Notes under the pieces: model-generated
Told to the model about the DNA's origin: nothing
Seen by the model: only the letters and a program-made list of their open reading frames with translations
Database searches by the model: none
In this document: piece by piece, positions 51,901-64,000 of the stretch
Numbering within the stretch: position 1 is the stretch's first letter
How the letters are laid out: every line of letters begins with the position of its first letter
Translations under genes and position numbers: made by a program
Assembly: GCA_036785705.1 (NCBI GenBank)
Contig: JAWUZG010000332.1
Location: forward strand, 2,852,001 to 2,916,000
Direction of reading: 5' to 3'
Source: Acanthornis magna
Lineage: Eukaryota > Chordata > Aves > Passeriformes > Acanthizidae
Length of the DNA: 64,000 bases

Positions 51901-54900
51901 CAAGTTCTTCTGACAAGTGCTTACCAGCTCCTGAAAGAAAAATCAGCCTCTGTTCTGTACATGCTTAGCTTACTTCTCTTGCCTAGAATACATTTTTGGG
52001 GACTGCAAGAAAGTCGCTCCAATTGGGTGGCAGTGTGCCCCAGCTTTGTTGAGCCCTCTTATATAAGCACAACCAGAATAGCATTCACAGTGTAATGGCT
52101 ACTGGTACAATTGTGGCTTTTATAAGGGTTATTCTTTACCTCTGGCTAGGAGAAACATTGAGCAACTTCAGTACATACAGGCAAATTCAACCCAAGTTTA
52201 AGACTTCCTCTTCCTTTGCTTGCTTGACCCATTCCAACAGAGGCCATTGCACATCTGCAGTATCTACAGACACAGCCAGTCCTGTAGCTCCGAGCAGCAT
52301 CACCCCAGAGAGCCCAGCACAGGCCCTGAAAAACCAGACAGAGACCCAAGGCACAAAACCCTCATAACAGCTTTCAAGCCTGATAATTCCTATAAACACA
52401 TGCTGCAGCAATGAAGTCACCACTACAGCTGTCCAAAACAGAAATATAAATGAATCCTTCAGAAGGGACCAGATGACAATGTAAAGCTGAAGTAACCCTT
52501 AATTCCAAGCAGTAAAAACTCACAAGTGTACAACAATAAAATTTACCTATTTTATCCAAGTTCTAAACCTTTGGTTTCCAACTCAAGTCCAGGTGCTTTG
52601 TTTAGATAAATTCATGTGGTATTTCATTGCTTGACCTTGATCATTCAGAGCCCTCTTTTGTTACCAATAATGTTGTACTCTGGAGCACGTGCTGTAGAGA
52701 TCAGGCCCTGAAACCCATCGCTTCTGCATCCAGGATGTACCAAAGTTAACGAGCAGGTGCACCTCTTGCTCCAGGATCTCACTGGAGCCAGCCAGACAGG
52801 ATTTTTTGTACAAAAATGTACAGAACAGCAGTGCCTTTCTATAGTAAAAATCAGTGTATAGGTAGGGAGTACCGTTTAATCACCAACATAAACTCCATAG
52901 TTCACAGCTCACAGGGGAGTCATTAAATGAAAAGGAATCATTATATTTCCTTCTAAGACTCTTCCCAGACACAGAGGTTAGAAAGTTGTAACAAAGCCTA
53001 GAACAGATTATTGGTCAATACCACAAATGCCAAGCTGCTTGAGATGTTTCTATTAATGCTAACTTCAACAGAACTCTTCCTCTCCAGCTCAATCACAGAT
53101 ATTACTCCAGTAAACAACTGCAAACTGCAGTTTTTTCATTGCCAAATACACCTGTACAAGCAACTGAAAAAGAAATGTACCTTACCTACCCATTACAGAA
53201 GTTACAAGTGCTGCATGAAGCTCTGTGTACATCTAATTAACTGTATAACACTTAACCCCTTAATGCTATACCCATCTGGTAATCACTACAAGTAATTAGA
53301 TCTGAGCAATATGGATTTGTGTAGGTACTTGCATTTACCTTCTAACAGTTTTGGTAGCCATTTGGGTGAGCAAATATAATCAAAGCAGGTCAAGTCCTTC
53401 ATACATAAGCTGAAATTAGTAAGCAACAGCTCTAGCAGAAGTGTCCAAAAGCTGCATTTGTTTTCCAAGATATTTTTCACCTGGCAAGAGGAGTTACCAC
53501 AACCTTCTCAGGGTTATCACTATGTACTCCATGAGCATCAATACTGGCAGAGCAAAACAAGCCTTTTTAGCCCTTCTGTGGTTTAGAGAGGATAGACAGA
53601 AAATGTTAAATACTGTCAGATCTCCAAAGATTCTATCCATAAAACAAACAGATGCTCACACAGTTAAGCAATTTTTACTGCTATTGACATTGACATTAAG
53701 AAAAGTTCGGTTGTCAGTTCAGGATTTTGGGAATGTCAGCTCTTCATGTGCCACTATGGTGCAACAATACATCTTCTCTACTCTTGCAAATCTTAGTTAC
53801 AGGAGCCTCCTGCTTCCCTGAGGAAACTTTAATGATGTTTTTCATAAAGGTGGCATTCTGCAACAAAAGCTCTTCCACACACAGAACTTTTATCCCTAAG
53901 TTGACAGGTAAACTTATCTATCTTTATCAGGAATCTTGGAGCCTACATGTTGATAGTCAAAATGGACTTACACACCAAAAAAATTAAAATTAAGCCTTAT
54001 TGGGCAAAGTAAATGGAAATTGATTGGTAAATGACTTTAAATGGTGTGTGAATAAAGTAACTCAACTGATTCAAGACTGAATTTCTGCTTGTTTGCCCCC
54101 ATCCTACTAAAATAAAGATCTTAGCCTGAGGATATATTCCAAGTCTTGTTGCAAAGTCATGCTCCACTTGCTAAGATTAATTATGTATATCCAAACAACA
54201 AATGATGGGTTAGACAACATTCAAGAAGATTAGTTAGTTACAAGCAGAACTTTTTACCTCTACAGAACTTACAAGAGCAATAGCTTGAGCTGTGTGCTGC
54301 CTGAATGTGGCAGACAGCTTATTTCCTAAATGAAAGAGTACTTTCAGCTGTTAGTGGACACAAGAAAAATTTAAGCTAAGTAACATTTCAACTTTTAGAG
54401 GAGTCAAAAGGTCTTCAGCACAAATATGTGTTGGAGAGGCATCATTTCTCAATGTAAGCACCAAAGCACTTTTCACCAGAAACCAGTTATAATCCATATT
54501 GTCCAGGAAAGATCTGTGAACCAGTGAAATCCTTATCTACCACTATTTGACAATGGCTGTGAGGCAGATTACTAAAGGCAACATTTTCCAGATGAAACAG
54601 TCCTCTAATTAGAAATAAAGTACTTTTTTCTTCTTTTTTCAGAAAAGACTGCTGTGAGGCAAAACAATAGAAATGGCACCATCTGCTAATAATCCAATTA
54701 GAGAATTTCAAAGCACCAGCTAAAAAAGCTAGCTGTTGAGGATTTATTCTTCTAAACATATTTCTCAATTACACCACATGGATGTCTGCATGCTTTCCAA
54801 TTACATTCTATTTGGAAACTGCAAGAGTTCATGGGATCAATAAGAAAACATATCATGGATAATGCAAAACACGAGTTTTTCCCAGTTTTGTTTGTCTCCA

Positions 54901-57900
54901 CTTGTTACAAAACTTGACCCCTTTCTCATATTCCTCTATGATGAGTATTAGTCAAAAATGTCTCAGATGTCACTTTTCACAGAATATCCTCCAGAATGAC
55001 CTAGGATCCATCCTCTCTTCCTACTTGGTTTAGGGTCAGAATTCTCACCACATGCCAAAGAAACAGTAACCAACCAAATATTCTGAAATGCTTATATTTA
55101 GGCAGCAATTGCTGCCCATTATTCAGGATTATTTGACCAGAGATGGGAATTGAGCTCACACAGTTTAGGTGGGACAGGTTTACCAATGCTAACATCTCAC
55201 TGGCTCTTAGCCTCTTGTTAACAATAGCAAAAACCCCAAACCCCAACCATCACTAACATTTAAATATGTCTTCAGAAGATACTGACAGCTTCAGTAAAAC
55301 AGCTGAAAATTCCACATGAAATCCAATGTTCAGTTGCTGCCTTTCAGTAAGTCCACTGTGCTTTATTGCTAAAGGCAGACAAGAAGTCCTTCCAAGCTAT
55401 AAAGTTTTGTATCCAAAGGTGATTTTATGGCAAAAAGAAATCGTTAAAAGTAGTATTTGTCTGGATACACTCCAACAGCTGCTAAGGTGTAAATCATGTC
55501 CACCATAACTGCACTAGACCCAAATATTTTCCTCTCACTTCCCTTTCTCCCGATAAACCTCCAGACAAAAGCACAAAATATTATCAAAAGCCTAAGCTCG
55601 CAAGCTTGACGCAGTTTTATTAGGCCTTTAAAAAGTAAAGTGCTAAACATAGTACTTAGGGCCAATGCTTTACTGTACAGCATCTCGTGGAGAAACAAAG
55701 GTTGCACACGGATTATTGCTGCACAAGAAATATCCAAATGCCCAGATCTGCAAGGACAAGAGAGAAAGCCTGACAGCATTTGTGCTCACACACCAAGAGA
55801 CTAATTTTTGTTGTTCAGTAGAAAAAGTTAAAACAAAGCCCTTGAAGGGGGGTGTGATTAATCCCCCAATACTGCCCATTACACAGAGTCCATGAAAAGC
55901 ACTGATTTCTTCTTCACTCAACTCTAGTACTCCTGCAGGGTGATGGAGCACAAGTTTTGTCAGTAGATTAAAGAGAGTTTACAATTTAACCACAGCAGGT
56001 CTCTCCCGTTTTTTTTTCAACTCCCAGGTTCCTCACTCATGCTTACAGCAGCGCCATATCAAACCAGAAATTATCTAAGCCCTGTCCTGTGTCTAACAGT
56101 CACCAAGAGCAGATGCCTCCAGGAGTGCAATGAGACCATTCGTGTAGCTGAACTGTGGGGATCTTTCCAGCCCATCCTGAAACTGGTTCCTTCACAGAGC
56201 AGCAGCACACAACTCAGTGAAAACCAACATGGGGCAAGAAAATGTGAACTGACTTCAGTTTCACCTGATTATCTCCTTGCCTGATAATGTAACTTCTTTG
56301 ACTAATGTACAACAAAAATATTCTGCACTTACACCCAAAGATTCATGAGTTCCTAATAAATGCATGTATGTATCCAGTCACAATCTCAAGCAACCTATTA
56401 ACCTAATGAGCCCCTCTAGATCCTACACTAATATATGAGATCATAATGAAATTTCAGGATCAAGAACCATCTCCATGACATGTCACCAAGGTCACATTTG
56501 ATAGACAGCTATCATCACTGTTTATAGCATGCAGTTGATAGGAAGAGATCTTTCTGAGCAGTTCCATTTCAGTTTTACTCACCTCATTTACTGAGAAAAT
56601 GAAATGGTACTACAGAACATTTTAATGCAATCCATCTATTCAGTAAGTGATAAGCAAATAGGTATTCCATGAAATGTGATCACATAATACTCAGTTTGGG
56701 CTTTAACTGCTGTTTTTCACGCTAAGCTGTACAAGTAAGGAAAAGCACACCACACACAGATTTTTGACCAAGAAAATATACCTCAACTGGAAGAAAAATA
56801 AACAAAAAAGCCAAACAACACACCCAAATAAACAACACCCCCAAACCCCCCAGCTATCCATTAACTTTTGGTGCCACAGCATGCTTAAGGAAGAATGCAC
56901 AGCAACAGTTAGTTTAATACTAAAAATATTAACAAGTAGGTTTGCCAATACAGGCTCCATACTCAGCGTTAGCACAATATTTACCAGCCTAGCATTAACA
57001 TCAATCCAGACCTATACACGTATTCTGCTCATTACAAGACATACTTAAGATATATCTCAAATGCCTACAAAATAAATTATTCCAAACTGCTGTATTTATT
57101 TTGAGACCTGCTACTGAGACAGAAGTTTCTATACTTGAAAAAGCATACCAAATTATTAATGGTAACTCAAATACAAGTCCTCCTCTCATTCCTTCTCCAC
57201 TATAATCTCATGGTTAATAATCAGAATAGCATTCACTGAAAAGTGTGCTACGTCAAATACCTTTAGGTCCTTCTGCTTTTCTATCCCCAAGAAAAACAAA
57301 ACCACGTTTCTAATGAAGCTAAAATTCATCAGTAGCTTTCTGTATTGCACTTTCAAACTTCCTTCACTCACCTGTAAATCTAGAAGCAAGATGATTACAT
57401 GCAAAGGCAAAGGAGGAGACAGCTCTAAGGGATAACACAAGTTCTGTGCTGGATATTAGCTGCACATTTTTAAAAAAAAATCAGCAAACAAGAAACTGAC
57501 AGCCAACTTCCATCAGGATGTGACTCCACTAAAGGGTGAGATCTTCAGGACTCCTGAGGAAAGGCAGGTGCTCAATGTGTAACTGTCTCAACACTTCATT
57601 TGTTTGAAGATGCCAGCCAAGGAGATTAAACCCAATGTGCTCCAATTCATTTTAATTCATATTCTCTTGGAAGGAGCATTAATTACATAAACTTTTGCCA
57701 GTTTTCTACCTAAAACTTAAGCCCCTTTCACTCTATTCCCCTGAAGGAAAAGGAAGAATAAAGTAACTATCATTACAAAGGTGTATAAGGAGTCAGCATA
57801 AGTGCTCTCCAATAAAACAAAGCTTGTGGTAAACAACTGACTCAGTGGATCAGTCTTCCTGCTCTGCCCATCATTTTAAAAGTTTGCCTAAGGAAAAGCC

Positions 57901-57964
57901 TTAATTTGGGCTTGCTTCCTCACACTGGGAAACAAGCCACCCAAACACTTTCTGCTAGAAATTT
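45924..57964. other. DNA between candidate exons B and C, no gene seen
   Basis: This is AT-rich unique sequence. Candidate splice sites on both strands were checked. The best unconfirmed one is a minus-strand CAG|GTGAGT donor at 57369-57364, with an open segment above it. No family resemblance was found. If candidate exons B and C belong together, this would be most of an intron of about 13 kb. Confidence 0.35.
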
Positions 57965-58062
57965 AAAAACAAAAAACAAAAAACCAAACCCCACCAAAAA
58001 ACCCCCCAAAAACCAAAAAACCCCAACCAACCAACCAAAAAAAACCAAAAAAACCCCCCAAC
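57965..58062 (+). repeat. 98-bp tract of only A and C
   Basis: No G or T occurs across the interval. C runs up to six (for example ACCCCCC) alternate with A runs, and CCAA is iterated in the middle. Read on the minus strand it has the same G-run/T-run texture as 37001-37118, so the two may be copies of one low-complexity class in opposite orientation. Smaller A/C-rich patches occur at 34020-34075 and 56790-56850. Confidence 0.95.
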
Positions 58063-59208
58063 TTATATAAGTGACCTAACATCAGGGCAGCCACTAAATT
58101 TAAGGTAGAGCCTAAGTACTACTTAAGAGTGAAGTAATCTACGTTATTCTTCCAGTCAGTAATGTATTTGCATAATACAGGAAGACAGAAGTGAAAATAA
58201 TATACCCAATACAAACTTCATGAAAATATTCCAGCGGAAGTATAGACCCATCCTATTCCCTCACTATAGGGAAAAAAGCAATGCTCAGCAGAGCTGAAAT
58301 CTGATCACTGCATTTCCAGAGGCATCAGCCTCCCACAATTCAAGGCAGCTCTAAGCAGAGTAACTTTTCTACTCAGGTTTCTAATACACCAAACTAGAAC
58401 TAAAATCTTTACTGATTTTATATACACAACACAACATTCATAGATCTTTTCCGTAAACTCTCCGTTAGAGTTTCATGTTTGGTGCTGAAAATTTTCTGAA
58501 TTTAAGTTCAAGCTTTATTATACATTTCATTAATTGCCCAGCTAATCAGCAGCATTAGAAAGCCTTGAAATCATAGGGGTACACTGAATTGAGAGTAAGC
58601 ACAAGATAGATAAGTATCTCATTTAGTATTTGTGTAGGATGACATGTAGTGATATAGCTAAATTCAGAAAGCTCAAATTAGTTTACTCATCTTCCAGAAT
58701 TATGGCAATAGCAGGGATATATAGTTAAAAATCTAATGCAAAAGTCTCTGAAATAAACAAATCCCTAGACTGAATTTCTCTATTAGAAATTTAAAGAACT
58801 TTCAAGAACTGCCTATTTCTTCAGGCCTCAAGTTTCTTGCAGTTTCAGAACATCAAAATGGTTCAAATAGGTAAATTGGAGCAGCAGAGCAGAGATGCAG
58901 ATAGGAAATGCATAGGGTTTCAAAAGGGCTTTTATTCTCAAATACAGGTTTTAAAAGTCTTGTAGTCAAAGCTAAAAAAGTAGGGAATAGCCTCTAAGTA
59001 GATAATGGATTGCACTACAAGATCACAATGTCTTGCAAGTGAATTGCTTAAGCAAATACATCTTGTCAACTTCAGAATCTATGCCTCAAGAGTTAAAACC
59101 TTAATGTTAAAATCTGCTAAATGTGTAAAAAACCAGCCTCGGCAGAAGATGTGAGGTAATGAATGTCTGCTGTAATTAATTACATAACTTGCACACTCCC
59201 CCCCCCAG

Positions 59209-59438
59209 AAGTGATGGGAGTTTTCTGACAAGCAGCTTCCAGGCTGGGCACTGGGAGCAGCCAAATGAATCATCTCTTCCCCTAAACCTGGCAATTGATG
59301 GCTCTTCTTTTATATCAGGGTTTAATCAGTTTTTGCTTTCAAAGTCGGTGCACAGCACAGCATTCATTGCCACTGAAAGCCAAGGAAGCAATGAAGACTT
59401 AAGTTCCTATGTGCAGCAGCTGTCACTGCCTGATACAA
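59209..59438 (+). CDS. Candidate coding exon C of an unidentified plus-strand gene
   Basis: Nine Cs and AG (59198-59208) form an acceptor before 230 open nucleotides that end ACAA|GTAAGT (donor 59439-59444), a near-consensus site. Phase is 2 in and 1 out. The 76 codons are Ser-rich and look like a disordered region, with pieces such as GHWEQPNESSLPLNLA and SNEDLSSYVQQLSLPDT. It has no stop despite AT-rich surroundings. I cannot name the protein; it resembles neither SLIT3 nor, from memory, SPDL1 or DOCK2, the expected neighbours on this side. It is the best single coding candidate outside SLIT3. Confidence 0.4.
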
Positions 59439-62400
59439 GTAAGTCTTTTCTAGATGTACGTTTTGGAAGCACCTTTCCATGCCAATAAAATCATGACATC
59501 AGTTACAAGTACCCCCTAGTTATTGTATAATAGCTGCTATGGGCAATAGCCTTACTTTAATTCTAGACTAAACTCAGTTACAGTATAACTTTTGTCACAA
59601 GGCTATAATACTCCATAAAACAACACTTTAGACTCAAGTAAACCTTTAAAATAGCCAGCTACATCTTAAATTCACAAGAGATAGCCCAGTTTACTATCTA
59701 TAAAGATTAAAGCTTTACATCTTTGTCTTTGATAACTTTTCCTTTTAACTAATTATTCAAATAAAAAAAATACTTCACTGAACAGATTTCAAGGCAACAG
59801 GAGAGCTTTACTTCCTGTCAAAGTCAGTTTTACTAGCCAATACCCTTTAAAAGACAACAATAACAAGTAGCAATTAATTGTTATAGAGGTATTTCTTCTC
59901 TCTTCTCCCTCCTCTTCTTCATGTATCCTTGTAACTCTAAGACAGATCAGAAAGATCAGATTAATCTGTAAAGATAGTTTAGAACAAGTCAATGGCAGGT
60001 GAGCTATTGTCTGATTACATGTGTAAGCCCTGAACACAAAACAATGCATTATTCAGTTCGCACAAAATATCTACACACCACAACTTACACAACCTTTGAT
60101 CTGATATTGCTGAAGCCTGAAATCACTTAAAACATCATTGCAATGTAAAAGAGAAAAAATTTCTAAAAAGTGCATATAGCATATCATTATTTACTGTGAA
60201 AAAACCACTACTTACATTATATTGTCACATAGACTCGATCAAATAATTTGTGGGAAAATACACAGCAGTGAAATAAGGCTTAGAAAGGCATGATACAGTA
60301 AAAAAAAACATTACCTTCACAATCAGTCATTCAATCAGCAAGGAATTGTTCCAGTTACACAGAACCTGATCCTGCATCATGATTAAAGCTAATCATAGCT
60401 ACTGGTAAGACACATCACATCACTGAGGAGCTACAGAAATCCCCCACTGATATTGTTGAACCAGCAACCAGGCAGGAACAGGAAAGAGGAAAAACCCTTC
60501 AGCAGCAGCACAACTAAAAGTTGACTGAAGTAAAATACGCAATTGAATCAACTCCAGAAAAGAACAGTAGAAGTCCTGATCCACCCTGCCTGTTCTCATA
60601 GCAGAGGGAAACAACAAGGTTTTCATAGTTCAAGGGACAATAAACACAAACTTCAATTTGAGGTCCAAACCATGCTGAGCTTCAGTTATTTGGGGAAAAC
60701 ACACCTGGCTCACCATCTTGGACAGATGATGCACTCTGCAGCAAAAAATGGCACATTCAATACCTTCTTCATTATTCAATCATCAGTTTCAGCAACATTT
60801 AAACTGTTAAAAGACTTCAGGTGGCAATTCTTTTGTATGAACTAACAGACTTTTTTTTTTTACACATCTTTTTGAAAACAAACATCATTTAACTTCATTT
60901 GCATTAGTAGTCTATGAAAAAAATTTTATTATAAGAATTTCACTCTCAAGTTACTGAAAACTGTAGCACAGAACTACACAGGCAGAACAGTCTTGCCCCA
61001 CTCAACACTGAATAATAAAAAACATTGAAACAGAGTCTAAAGGCAAAGCACAAACCTGCCATAAAAGCAGTTCATTTAAAAATTTTCCCAAATACAACAA
61101 ATGCTAAGATATTAGAAACAACTACAATTGTAACTAAGCATTATGAATGCAAGCATCACAAATAGCAGAGCTGCAAAAACATGCTAATGATAAAATAAAA
61201 AGTTTTGATGAGACATGGGGGTCAAATGGAACTTGTCTAATTTCAGATTACTCATAAGAAACAGGGACAGGCAAGGCCCATCTTGGCAGGAAGCCTTTCT
61301 GTAGAAATCTGTCCCTTTATCTCCTATAATCTGTGTTTCCTAACCAAGTTCCTTACATTTGGCAAATCAGGTCATATGAACAGCTCTCTATTTCACCAAC
61401 TGAAATACCTTGTCTGCTATTGCTAACCACAATCCATAATCCATAAACCTTTTCCATAATCCTTTCTAATGTGAAGCCATGTCTGTGAGAAGTCAAGACC
61501 GGTAATCACCAACATATCATAGTATCAAAGAAAGCCTGATTTTTTCGTTTGGAGAAAGACAGTGTCATCCAGGGGTTCATTAGTTAAGTCAGTGATGTGT
61601 TTTAAAATTGTCATTTTCAGAAAGATTTCTCAAGTCCTATTACTCATCTAAACATGATAATTTAAACCAAAGCCAGACCCCAGCTGCTCAAATCAGCACA
61701 CACAATTTAAAACAGATCCTGAGACACTACAAAGACGTTCTGTATGCCACAGGAAAAAAGAGTGGCTTATTGTAATCTTAATAGTGCTATTCTTTGATAC
61801 AATCAGTGTGAAAAAATCTGTTAACAATTAAAGAGCATTCGACCTCAAATGCCTAACAGAAGTTAACTCTGTTCTCATTGCTAAGATCAAGAATAAACAG
61901 TTATTTAATGAAGACATACATAAAGCATCCTAATTCATAGTTTAGGGTTTATATGCATATTTAGTATGGGAATACTAATTGTTACTAAAGATCAAATAGC
62001 CAAAAGTTTTTCACTGTGCTGCTTAGTGACACTTCCAAAGGCACCTTCAGGGCTCTATTTTGACCATGTGAGAAAGGCTGCAATGTCTGTCACAGGACTG
62101 TTACCACATTTATAGGATTTACCAAGACTATTAAGAAGTTTAGCAACTAGCTTCAAAATCCATAAATAAGGATTTTTTAAATTTAGTACGACCCAAGAGA
62201 AGAATATAGCAAAAGCAATAAGCAAATACTTCAAAAGCTCTAAAAACATAAGGAAATAAAGTTGAGATTGACCTTTTGATTGCATTATTTCCCAGCTACC
62301 CAGAGTGCACTAGCATTTATAAGGAGGACAGGTGAACAATCATTAAATTCATACCTCATTTTTCTATTGCATCTCTTTATGTTTGAACTACTCTTTCACC

Positions 62401-64000
62401 TTACTCAGCATTTTGGAGATTCTAATAAGCAGAAGTACAGCTTCCCTTCACACTCAACTAATCAACAGAAAGCAGCACCCCAGCAATTTATCTTCAGCCA
62501 TTCTACAACAGGGCAGACTCAGTCCACCAAAAATCAGCCCTGAGTGCTGCACAGCGTGGCTGTTTTGCTCATCTCCTGATTCTGACTTAATCTCTAAAAG
62601 CCATATTTTAAGAAGAGTGTTTCACAGCCCCGAACCATCTGCATTTCTCCTTTAAGGATACATTTACAAGCCATTGCTGCTGAGATTTTCTACGGGAATT
62701 TACTAAAAAATGTCAGCATGAATTTGAGCAAGCATTTCCCAAGTTAAGACTTCCGCTAGAACATATACGTAACTTAACATTTTAGCAGGATTGGTACAGA
62801 GTGACAATGGTTTGTTCTAGACCTACTTTTAAACCTAAAAAACATCAGGTGAATCTACCTAAGGCTGAGTAGATGACTAGGCTAAATTTAGCTAAAACGA
62901 GACTTTGTAAATGTTGACACACATCTTCACACGAAATGCCATGCTAAGTTCCCTGGCTGGGGAGCTTTTTGTAGCACACATTTTAGGCCATTCAATAGCA
63001 CAATTCATCTGTGGAAAGAGATCAATTACATTACTAAAAATACTAAAAGCGTAGACACAAAGCAGTAAAATACAGTCTCAGGCCATCTTCACTGACGCAT
63101 TTTATGAGATCTTACACTCAAGATTAAATAGCTTTATATTTTGAGATACAGTATGAATATTTAACAATGAAAAAAAAGCCAATTATATTTAGAATTAAAA
63201 CTAGGCTCTAAGTTGTTGATATTCTGGTAAAGCTATTAATTAATATAATTACATAGAAAATGAAACTAGGATTCTCAATGCCAGAATATTTTAGCAGGCT
63301 AAGCAAATAGAAAGAACAAAAGAACATATTTAAGTGATTAGACCCTTCTGTTTCATCTTTCCAAATTGCCCCATTTTACTCAATCATATTCACTTCATTG
63401 CTTTTATTTTTCATTCTGCATTCAAAGTTAAGTATAAAAGGAAAACAATTACAACAAGGAAAAAAATATCCTAACCACCACAAAAAGGTTTGGGTTTGTT
63501 TGGTTTAGTTTTCTATAAACATCTTCCAGAAGCTTTGGAAAAAAATCTACTTTCTGGTAAGTCTTAACAGGTCAAGTGATTTCAGAAGTCCCAGAATGAA
63601 ACTGTGCGGGGCTGGGGGTGATGATGCACTTGCAGACCAGCAGGGAACGAGGCAGTTGAAGATAAAACTAGTGCCTAAAGGACTGAAAACTCCTCAAAGC
63701 CTACAAGCTTTGTCTACTATTTCTTTATAGAACCAGATTTCTAAAATATCCCTTTCTGCCTGATTCACGTGGTCTCAGGCCATGCTACAGTCAGAACAGG
63801 ACTGCTTAGCCCCCAACAGCATCAGCCAAGTTCCCCTAAGAATAAGAAAGCATCCAGTGATTTCATCTAATAAAGTGTTTGAGTTCACCATTTAAAGGAG
63901 GAAAGACTAGAACAGGCATTAGAATGAAAAGTAAAATCAAGAATTACAAACAAAATTAAAAAATTGTTGTTAAAAACAGTCTTAAAAATAGAAAGCCTGG
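59439..64000. other. DNA downstream of candidate exon C, no gene seen
   Basis: A long pyrimidine tract (about 59890-59930) leads to AG at 59945 and a CAG|GTGAGC donor at 59999. The 53-nt segment between them contains an early stop in the phase required by candidate exon C. A 27-nt segment at 63531-63557, between an AG and a GTAAGT, is in the right phase (1 to 1) but too short to judge. Nothing else is recognisable. Confidence 0.35.

Noticed and set aside
57369..57459. Minus-strand exon-like segment with CAG|GTGAGT donor
   Set aside because: The acceptor is only fair, two frames are open, and it fits no neighbouring candidate. It shows how often chance exons appear in this DNA.

Overview
This window looks like vertebrate nuclear DNA, most likely from a bird. 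It is AT-rich and nearly gene-free. The two interspersed repeats I can recognise are 3' tails of CR1 retrotransposons, the main bird/reptile LINE. I see no bacterial-style gene packing; almost every open frame is short and unsupported.

The one gene identified with confidence is SLIT3, on the minus strand. Its first coding exon (14194-14378) encodes a signal peptide and the start of the first leucine-rich-repeat N-cap, and ends at a perfect GTAAGT donor. The rest of the gene lies beyond the left edge, so 1-14193 is the 5' part of intron 1. Upstream of the exon is a CpG island (about 14650-15760). It carries a palindromic CRE, an inverted CCAAT box, GC boxes, two short upstream ORFs in the presumed leader, a short 10/21-bp repeat block and a homogeneous 25-bp x 10 minisatellite.

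A second CpG-rich island lies about 5 kb further upstream (about 19440-20370). It contains a degenerate G/C minisatellite built on a 5-bp register and a possible splice donor at its right edge. No protein can be assigned to it, but it looks like a start site for another transcript.

From 20.4 to 64 kb no known gene can be named. The best unexplained signal is a chain of three plus-strand exon-like segments (45118-45258, 45859-45923, 59209-59438). Each is open, each is flanked by good splice sites, and the phases fit (0-0, 0-2, 2-1). I do not recognise the encoded protein. Other structures are a 95-bp triplication (32308-32592), a 118-bp G/T-only tract (37001-37118), a 98-bp A/C-only tract (57965-58062), a GC-rich patch at 24.8-25.0 kb, a CR1 tail at 43.2 kb and several homopolymers.
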